Source: Tausonia pullulans
Lineage: Eukaryota > Basidiomycota > Tremellomycetes > Cystofilobasidiales > Mrakiaceae
Reading direction: 5' to 3'
DNA length: 64,000 nucleotides
Assembly: GCA_951802195.1 (NCBI GenBank)
Contig: OX637631.1
Span: 1,016,368-1,080,367 of the forward strand
Positions 59,958-64,000 of this stretch are shown here, in pieces. The notes below the pieces were generated by a model, which was given only the letters and a program-made list of their open reading frames with translations, was not told the DNA's origin and ran no database searches. Both the position numbers and the translations under genes were made by a program. Within the stretch, counting starts at the first letter, position 1, and the number at the start of each line of letters is the position of its first letter.

Positions 59958-61832
59958 TCATTCAACGTTATCCTTGCCACCGCTAAGCAACCCTACCACC
60001 GCCTTTTCTTGCAGCCTGCTCGAACTTGCTCCCGCCACATCCTCTTCCTCATCCTGCTTCAAAAATTCCAGCGGCTCGCAGTGTTTCCATACGGCGCGAA
60101 GCTCGCCTCGGCAGAGGGCGGCGAGGTAGACGAGGGGGGTGAACACACTTTGAGAGGGGAGAAAAATTGTTAGGGAAAGATCAAGATGAGGACGAGAGAG
60201 AGGGAGAATTGCATACAGAGGTGAGAAGAGGACCGCTGCATACTGGGATTCGGCGAAGCCTGCCTCTGAGGTCTTGGGATTGGTCTACAAAGGAAGGGCG
60301 GAAATGGATTAGACCTGAACTTGAAAGCACGCAACGGAAGAGGACCCACGAAGAATATCCACTCAAGTCCAGGTGCGGCTACAACAAGCAGCGTCGTCGA
60401 AAGCAGGCCGACCACTGTATACAGGCCCAGACGAAGGGATGAGGGCGTCAAGCCTGGGACAACGAGCCTCGGTCCTGTCGGCCCTCCCCCGGATGGAGTC
60501 TTTTTGAGGGGCGGGAGGGTATTGTAGGAGGCTGTGGAAGGGGCCGGATTACCGAAAAGGGGCCGACGGGCCACCTTGGAGCGGGCTAGGGCGCTGTCCA
60601 GGCGGGCGAGAGCGGAGATGAGGACAGACTGCAGGCCTGAGCGGGAAAGGAAGAATGCGTGAGCATCAAGAGGCGAGATTCGGAGGAGACTGGCTGCTGA
60701 CAGATTATCATGACATGAGTGTTGATAACTGTCGGCGAGGTAGGGACAGCGTCAGCATCAGCAATTTCGGGAGAACGGAAAAGACTCACTTGAGGCATAT
60801 TCGTCATAGTCACTCAATCGGTCTGAAACTTCATTGCCGTCGAAGTTCTTCGACTGGGGGGCGACGTCAGATGTAACCATCCGAACGAGGAGGGACACGC
60901 CGACCGTCATTAAGGACAAGAGTGTGCATGAGCCGAGGAGCATGCCCCTCAGGGAGCGATCGACCGCATATAATCTTCGGTAGCCCGGGCACCCAGAAAA
61001 AGCCAGGAAAAGCATGGGCAGGAGGAGGAAGAACGACCCGGGGTGAAGGAAGAGCGCCATGTAAGTAAGCAGTCCGCTAGCACCGTAGGCGAGGAGGTGG
61101 GTCCCAGGCTGCAAGACGACAATGCCGTGGACAGGATCTGTGTAGAGTGCATGAAGCTCTGTCAGAAAGGACGGTGTGAGCTGAGATGGTGGGCGACATA
61201 CGACCAGCGGCGTTCCGCGCCACAGTTTCACGCGATCCGCCCATAAACCAAGAGAGGGCCTTCCCGGGGAAATAGATCTGCGGGAACTACGTCAGCTACC
61301 GAGCACATGAAGTACTCTTGTCACAAGGCATTGAACTAACGCCATAAATGGTAATCATACACTTCTCGACCAGGTAGTCCAGCCTCTCCCATTCCTGCCA
61401 GACAGAGATGAGCGTGGCGAGCACAAATGCGGGCACGACATGGGTAGCAACAGGACCCTCCATGGCGATGCCCTCTTTGTAGGTGTAGATGCTGAGCTTC
61501 GGCCAGGCAAGAAGTTGTCGTCCCTCTGCTCCTCTTACGACAGCCTCGGCCGTGCTCGACGAGAGCTTGTCGGTCGTCGCCGCTCCAAGCGCTTGCTCGA
61601 GGGCATCCACGACGGCTTCAGTTGCTGTAGGAGGCCTAGCAGCCTCGCGAAGGGCGTCGTCGTTTTCGATGGCGATGCAAGTGGTCACCCACTCTGCGAG
61701 CGGAAGAGCGAGGATAAATGCAAGCTGCAGGTCGGAGGGGGGAGCGAGCGAAACGTCAGCTGTGGAAGGGAGAGAGTAAGGGCAAGTCGCGCGCACCTGA
61801 GGGCCCGAAAAGCTGTACGTTTGCTGGATCAT
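59958..61832 (-). CDS. Multi-pass membrane protein, family not recognised
   Basis: Minus-strand exons 61832-61797, 61724-61341, 61277-61205, 61158-60790, 60636-60350, 60284-60217, 60147-59958; 468 aa. Hydrophobic segments: LAFILALPLAEWVTTCIAI, VVPAFVLATLISVW, THLLAYGASGLLTYMALFLH with PGSFFLLLPMLFLAFSGC, GMLLGSCTLLSLMTVGVSLL, LYTVVGLLSTTLLVVAAPGL, and AAVLFSPLVFTPLVYLAALC. The C-terminal tail is hydrophilic with an acidic patch (KQDEEEDV). No signature I know. The weakest splice is intron 3 (61159-61204, donor GTCGTA), accepted because it keeps the frame from NAA into ELHALYTDPVHG. Confidence 0.75.
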
Positions 61833-62264
61833 GCTTAGGATGGAAGTGTGAAGATGCGGACGACCTGGATTGTCGACGTTCGGAGCGCACGAGAGGACTG
61901 TGTCGAGCGACGATACAAGGTTCGGAGTGGGGCCGATGATGCACGAGAGGCAAGCCGAACGACGGCAGGCTCTCGATAGCTATTTCCAGGCTATATGCGG
62001 ATGACGCGGAAGACTGGGTGTCCTCGTAGGGAACTCAAACGCACCGGAGGGAGTTGCTGGCGTGCTGCTCAACCGCCAGCTGTTGATCCAACCTGCTGAA
62101 GACCCTGCTCTCGTTGTCGAAGTTTCTGCTCCCTTCCGTTCCTGAGCTCGGTCCGTCTCCCTTCAATCTCCTCGCCCCTCCTGCATTCTATTAGAGCTGA
62201 TCGAAGGGAAGGACTGCTGCTCCCTCCCCCCCCCCCCCCCCCCCCCCCCCCACCCCCCTTCAGG
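61833..62264. promoter_or_regulatory. Divergent upstream region with long C homopolymer
   Basis: Lies between the start codons of the membrane protein (minus) and the tail-anchored protein (plus). A run of about 25 C occurs at 62226-62250, 15 bp before ATG 62265. Confidence 0.6.
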
Positions 62265-63061
62265 ATGTCCACCAGTACGTTGAGCTACAAAAGTGCCTCT
62301 GAAGAGGAGGAAGGGCTGCTGTCGGAGGGGACTTACCCTCCACCTCCGCAGAGCGCCGGTAAGTTGTGTTTGGATCTCTCGTCCTCTGGAGCATATGCCT
62401 CACGGTGACCTCCAGCTCGCCTGCTGCCCCCGTATTCTGGCCAGATGGTCCCTTCCGAGGGCAACAACACCTTGGATGACATCTCCATCCGGTTTTGGTT
62501 CCGGCCAAAGTACCCTCTAACTCTCTTATCCGAGGCTGCGGATGTGATGGGACTTCTTCCAAGATCGCAAGAGGCCCGTCCCGTCTTCAAAGCGACTATT
62601 GCTGGCTTTCAGGCTGACACATCTATCTGCCCCCACGTCTAACCACAGGAGGCCATTCAGATGTCCGTTGAGACCTTCCCAGTCTTGCAGCGATTCGAAC
62701 CGGAGCGCTTCCTGTTCTTCGTCGACAGCCCGAACTCCATCGTCGGCCTAGCGAGCCTTCCGTCCTCCAGCTGGAAGGGACTCCGGCAGAACCCGCCTGC
62801 ATTCATCAGGGTAGAGATTGCAGATGGACCGGAAGACCTGGAAAAGCGTGTGTCTTCTCTGCTTCTGGACGCACCTCCTCTCATTAAGTGCCCAGTCAGA
62901 CTGACAATCCTATTCTGCCCCTTACCCATCCCGACCTCGAAGGTCGACGCCACGAGAGGATCACCTACTGGCGTCAGAAAGTGTACATTGCCGTCGCCAT
63001 AGCCGCCTTCTTCGCGACCGTCTTTCTCTCCACTAGCTTCGTTCTCTGGCTCATAGAGTAG
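62265..63061 (+). CDS. Small tail-anchored membrane protein
   Basis: Exons 62265-62358, 62416-62543, 62649-62847, 62943-63061; 179 aa. The acidic, Pro-rich N-terminus (SASEEEEGLLSEGTYPPPP) suggests a cytosolic face. The central part (ISIRFWFRPKYPLTLLSEAA, SVETFPVLQRFEPERFLFFV) is globular with no recognised domain. The C-terminus has a basic stretch (EKRRRHERITYWRQK) then one membrane helix VYIAVAIAAFFATVFLSTSF plus VLWLIE at the very end: a tail-anchor layout. Introns have good GT-AG ends and the frame is kept throughout. Confidence 0.72.
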
Positions 63062-63077
63062 CAGAACACCCTTGTAC

Positions 63078-63121
63078 TGTTAGAATTGGGCGAAGGGTCC
63101 AGGGCTGAGGAGGATGGGTAA
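63078..63121 (+). mobile_element. LTR 5' end fragment
   Basis: TGTTAGAATTGGGCGAAGGG..., 44 bp, immediately followed by a reverse-orientation copy. Confidence 0.65.
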
Positions 63122-63124
63122 GCC

Positions 63125-63558
63125 GGGATCTCGCGGACTTGCCACCTTGGTTCTGCGTCCGGCTAACTCTGTGCCTGTGTTGCCTTATCTCTGCTTGCTC
63201 CGCATTCCCTCATCTTGAACCATTATTTCACCACATCGGCTCAATTTCCTTGTCTCATTGCTTCTTCTTCTCTTTTTATTCGTCATCTGCCCAACATTTT
63301 TTGTGATCTCACCCTTCTCATGCCTTCCCTTGTTTTAACCCCTCGTCCATGAAAAGCTCATTTCATCGCAGATTTCGTTCTGCACTCTGACTATCATTTG
63401 GACCCGACAAACTTGCCCAAGATTCTTAAGCAAGCCCGTGTCATCTCCGCCACTTCAGTTCCCTTTCATCACCCGCCACCGCTCTCAGTACACTTCGTCA
63501 CCAAGGTCCCTCTCCTCGCCCAGTCTTCTCTGCCATTGACCCTTGGCCAATCCTAACA
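63125..63558 (-). mobile_element. Solo LTR, nearly complete
   Basis: Reverse orientation: GGATCTCGCGGACTTGCC...GGCCAATCCTAACA. About 434 bp, close to the 45249 copy in length. It is the last dispersed element before the terminal array. Confidence 0.82.
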
Positions 63559-63850
63559 TTGGGGGTGCGGGAGGGTGGAGATTTCAGGACCGGATGTAGA
63601 GGATGCGGGAAATTGCGCAAGTGTTGAGCAGGACGACTTTGAAGTAGAATGGGGTGGCCGCAAATAGATCATACGACAGCTCTTTCTTTCTGAGCGGAAG
63701 AGCGACAGACAGAGAGAGAGGAGCCAGTTTCAGAAAGGCCGGCCGATGGCAGCTGCCTGGACCAGGTCGTGCGCTGTGGCTGGATTCCGTGAAAGTCAAC
63801 CTGCATTATCAGTAGCAAAATCCTAGCATGATTTATATTGAAATTCCTTA
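63559..63850. other. Unique sequence before the terminal array
   Basis: About 290 bp with no gene or repeat recognised. Confidence 0.5.
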
Positions 63851-64000
63851 GGTTGGGTCGGTAGGTAGGTTGGGTCGGTAGGTTGGGTCGGTAGGTTGGG
63901 TCGGTAGGTTGGGTCGGTAGGTTGGGTCGGTAGGTTGGGTCGGTAGGTTGGGTCGGTAGGTTGGGTCGGTAGGTTGGGTCGGTAGGTTGGGTCGGTAGGT
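63851..64000 (+). repeat. Tandem array of 13-mer GGTTGGGTCGGTA
   Basis: One unit at 63851-63863, a GGTA spacer (63864-63867), then about ten uninterrupted identical 13-nt units to the last base of the window. The strand is G/T-rich with almost no C, and the G-rich strand runs 5' to 3' toward the window end, the polarity of a telomere at the right end of a chromosome. Confidence 0.95.

Noticed and set aside
63851-64000. Terminal array as CRISPR or coding repeat
   Set aside because: Units are contiguous with no spacers, and the setting is eukaryotic.

Overview
This is nuclear DNA of an intron-rich, GC-rich fungus, almost certainly a basidiomycete. Genes carry many short introns (7 to 17 in the larger genes), with 5' splice sites of the form GTNNGT, CTNAC-like branch sites, pyrimidine-rich tracts and long homopolymer C runs. 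The fungal-specific families (Zn2Cys6 regulator, PAK kinase with CRIB box, TEL1, peroxisomal PTS1 acyl-CoA synthetase) fit this. A red-yeast-like Pucciniomycotina lineage is my guess, not shown. Exon boundaries were set by splice sites plus frame continuity; for every spliced gene I report, the exon lengths add up to a whole number of codons.

Left part, 1-30.8 kb: compact, conserved, nearly repeat-free. In order: PAF1 (+), STE20-type PAK kinase (+), TEL1/ATM (-, 11 kb, 15 exons), BUD20 (+, divergent from TEL1), a 703-aa acidic protein with seven phase-1 introns (+), a Dal81/TamA-like Zn2Cys6 regulator (+), and a peroxisomal Pcs60-type acyl-CoA synthetase ending in SKL (+).

Right part, 30.8-64 kb: looks subtelomeric. 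Genes are sparse and lie among solo LTRs of one family, tandem and dispersed repeats, an 899-bp inverted duplication, a fold-back and pseudogenes. Genes: intron-bearing tRNA-Pro(AGG), L-lactate dehydrogenase (-), L-serine/threonine dehydratase (-), a decayed MFS monocarboxylate-type permease (-), an UNC93-like MFS protein (-), a secreted 685-aa protein (+), a WD40 protein (+), a GH13 maltase with one nonsense codon and one lost splice acceptor (+), a GPI-type secreted protein with an in-frame TGA (+), a multi-pass membrane protein (-) and a small tail-anchored protein (+). The last 150 bases are an array of a G/T-rich 13-mer (GGTTGGGTCGGTA) running to the final base, with the G-rich strand pointing outward as at a chromosome end.

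Functional links: PAF1, STE20, TEL1 and BUD20 are unrelated housekeeping genes. Serine dehydratase, lactate dehydrogenase and the dead monocarboxylate permease could once have formed a serine to pyruvate to lactate export route; this is inference from proximity. The most notable points are the terminal 13-mer array, the TEL1 intron whose pyrimidine tract is a (CT)n microsatellite of about 185 bp, and the inverted duplication flanking an 11-kb three-gene block.
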